Assembly: GCA_031404455.1 (NCBI GenBank)
Contig: JANNHP010000259.1
Coordinates: 1-23,561, forward strand
Direction: 5' to 3'
From: JANNHP01 sp031404455
GTDB taxonomy: Bacteria > Planctomycetota > JAJSAM01 > JAJVHW01
DNA: 23,561 bases
Below the pieces are notes generated by a model, which was not told the origin of the DNA, made no database searches, and saw only the letters and a list, made by a program, of their open reading frames with translations. Numbering within the stretch: the first letter of the stretch is position 1; each line of letters opens with the position of its first letter. Both the position numbers and the translations under genes were made by a program. This document shows, in pieces, positions 23,170 through 23,561 of this stretch.

Positions 23170-23312
23170 ATCCGGGCGATCGCATGGATGTGCGGACTCT
23201 ATCGGCCGATCCGGGAGTTGGAGCCGACGAAATCCTGGTGATCGCATTGATACCGAGGATCGGAGCGCCAGAACGGCGCCGTTTCGCCGACAATCCGGGC
23301 GAGCGCATGGAT
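23170..23312. promoter_or_regulatory. Three-copy 20-bp palindromic repeat array upstream of hipB, candidate HipB operators
   Basis: The copies lie at 23170-23189 (ATCCGGGCGATCGCATGGAT), 23232-23251 and 23293-23312. Copies 1 and 3 differ at one position, and copy 2 differs from copy 1 at three. Copy 1 is symmetric at 8 of 10 base pairs: outer ATCC/GGAT half-sites and a perfect GCGATCGC centre. Spacing is 62 and 61 bp. The first copy starts 14 bp before the hipB ATG. E. coli HipB binds TATCC-N8-GGATA palindromes upstream of hipBA, so the outer half-sites are similar though the spacer is longer. Alternatively this is a decaying tandem repeat. Confidence 0.55.
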
Positions 23313-23343
23313 TGACTTGGCGACCCGCGGCGGGTGGTTCGTG

Positions 23344-23363
23344 GTCCCGGCTGAAGCCGGGAC
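23344..23363. repeat. Short perfect hairpin, extragenic-palindrome type
   Basis: GTCCCGGC (23344-23351) and GCCGGGAC (23356-23363) flank the tetraloop TGAA. It lies in the 405-bp gene-free stretch between hipB and the window end, next to the long inverted repeat. It resembles REP-type extragenic palindromes; no function is shown. Confidence 0.6.
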
Positions 23364-23374
23364 ACGGGCAATCA

Positions 23375-23561
23375 AGGCGCAACATGCAACGTGACCGCCA
23401 TGTCCATGTAGGGGCGACCCCTGGGGGGGGCCCCCCTGGGGGCGCCGGTGGTTCGAGACGTGGCTGGTTCGCGAGGCCCTAAAAGCGCGTCTGGCCCTGT
23501 GCGCGGGCGACCATTGGGTCGCCCCTACATGGACATGGCGGTCACGTTGCATGTTGCGCCT
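23375..23561. repeat. Perfect 46-bp inverted repeat with G8C6 core (MITE-like or dispersed extragenic element), reaching the window end
   Basis: Arms 23375-23420 and 23516-23561 are exact reverse complements over 46 bp, separated by 95 bp. The inner end of each arm reads TAGGGGCGACCC, similar to the repeat at 2173-2271. Just inside the left arm is a run of eight G and six C (23423-23436), including the palindrome GGGGGGCCCCCC, and CCCCTGGGGG occurs twice 15 bp apart (23418, 23433). No transposase or credible open frame is present. The right arm stops exactly at the window edge, so the arms may be longer. No target-site duplication can be checked. Confidence 0.85.

Noticed and set aside
23170..23312. 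Possible minimal CRISPR array (three 20-bp repeats with 41-42-bp intervals)
   Set aside because: Repeats are too short and too diverged, no cas genes are present, and position plus palindromic symmetry fit operator sites upstream of hipB better.
23199..23552. Small minus-strand open frames across the end of the window (72-117 codons)
   Set aside because: They run through the inverted repeat and the G8C6 core, have no ribosome site and give no recognisable protein.

Overview
The window is very GC-rich (I estimate about 70%, not computed), with strong G/C third-position bias, frequent GTG starts and 4-bp start/stop overlaps. The content suggests a Gram-negative-type environmental bacterium with a large genome. 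The mix of big secreted or anchored CarboxypepD_reg-type repeat proteins, a HEAT-repeat protein, a HEAT plus PQQ-propeller hybrid and an unusual ECF-like sigma factor fits Planctomycetota or a neighbouring lineage best. That placement is inference, because there is no rRNA or other phylogenetic marker here.

Left part (1-7076). The window opens inside an HlyD/RND-type periplasmic adaptor. It is followed by a secreted YceI-like protein and a polytopic membrane protein. These converge on a large M16 zinc-protease lipoprotein, and a 30-bp inverted repeat lies between the convergent genes and supplies the protease's stop codon. Divergent from the protease are an unrecognised 180-aa protein, a hyperacidic 112-aa protein, and a PEP synthase/PPDK regulatory kinase-pyrophosphorylase only 6 bp further on.

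Middle (7153-13459). Three tandem paralogs, each an N-terminal membrane anchor followed by seven or eight beta-sandwich repeats of the carboxypeptidase regulatory-like type, are joined by 4-bp overlaps (ATGA, then GTGA). They look like one translationally coupled set of extracytoplasmic proteins. A strong hairpin separates them from the next, convergent group.

Right-middle (13579-20674). On the minus strand the order is ECF-like sigma factor, then HEAT-PQQ protein, then HEAT-repeat protein, the last two with signal peptides. On the plus strand are an ArfB-type ribosome-rescue hydrolase and a one-chain methyltransferase-glycosyltransferase (GT4) fusion.

Right end (20694-23561). On the minus strand hipB, hipA and a secreted protein of unknown function follow one another. 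HipA keeps its catalytic residues and its autophosphorylation serine. Immediately upstream of hipB are three copies of a 20-bp partly palindromic element at 61-62 bp spacing, a good candidate for a HipB operator array. The last 190 bp hold a perfect 46-bp inverted repeat around a G8C6 core, ending exactly at the window edge.

No tRNA, rRNA, CRISPR array, transposase or prophage genes were seen. The most interesting items are the hipBA operator-like array, the coupled anchored-repeat paralogs, the methyltransferase-GT4 fusion, the hyperacidic protein next to the PEP-synthase regulator, and the two palindromic repeat elements.
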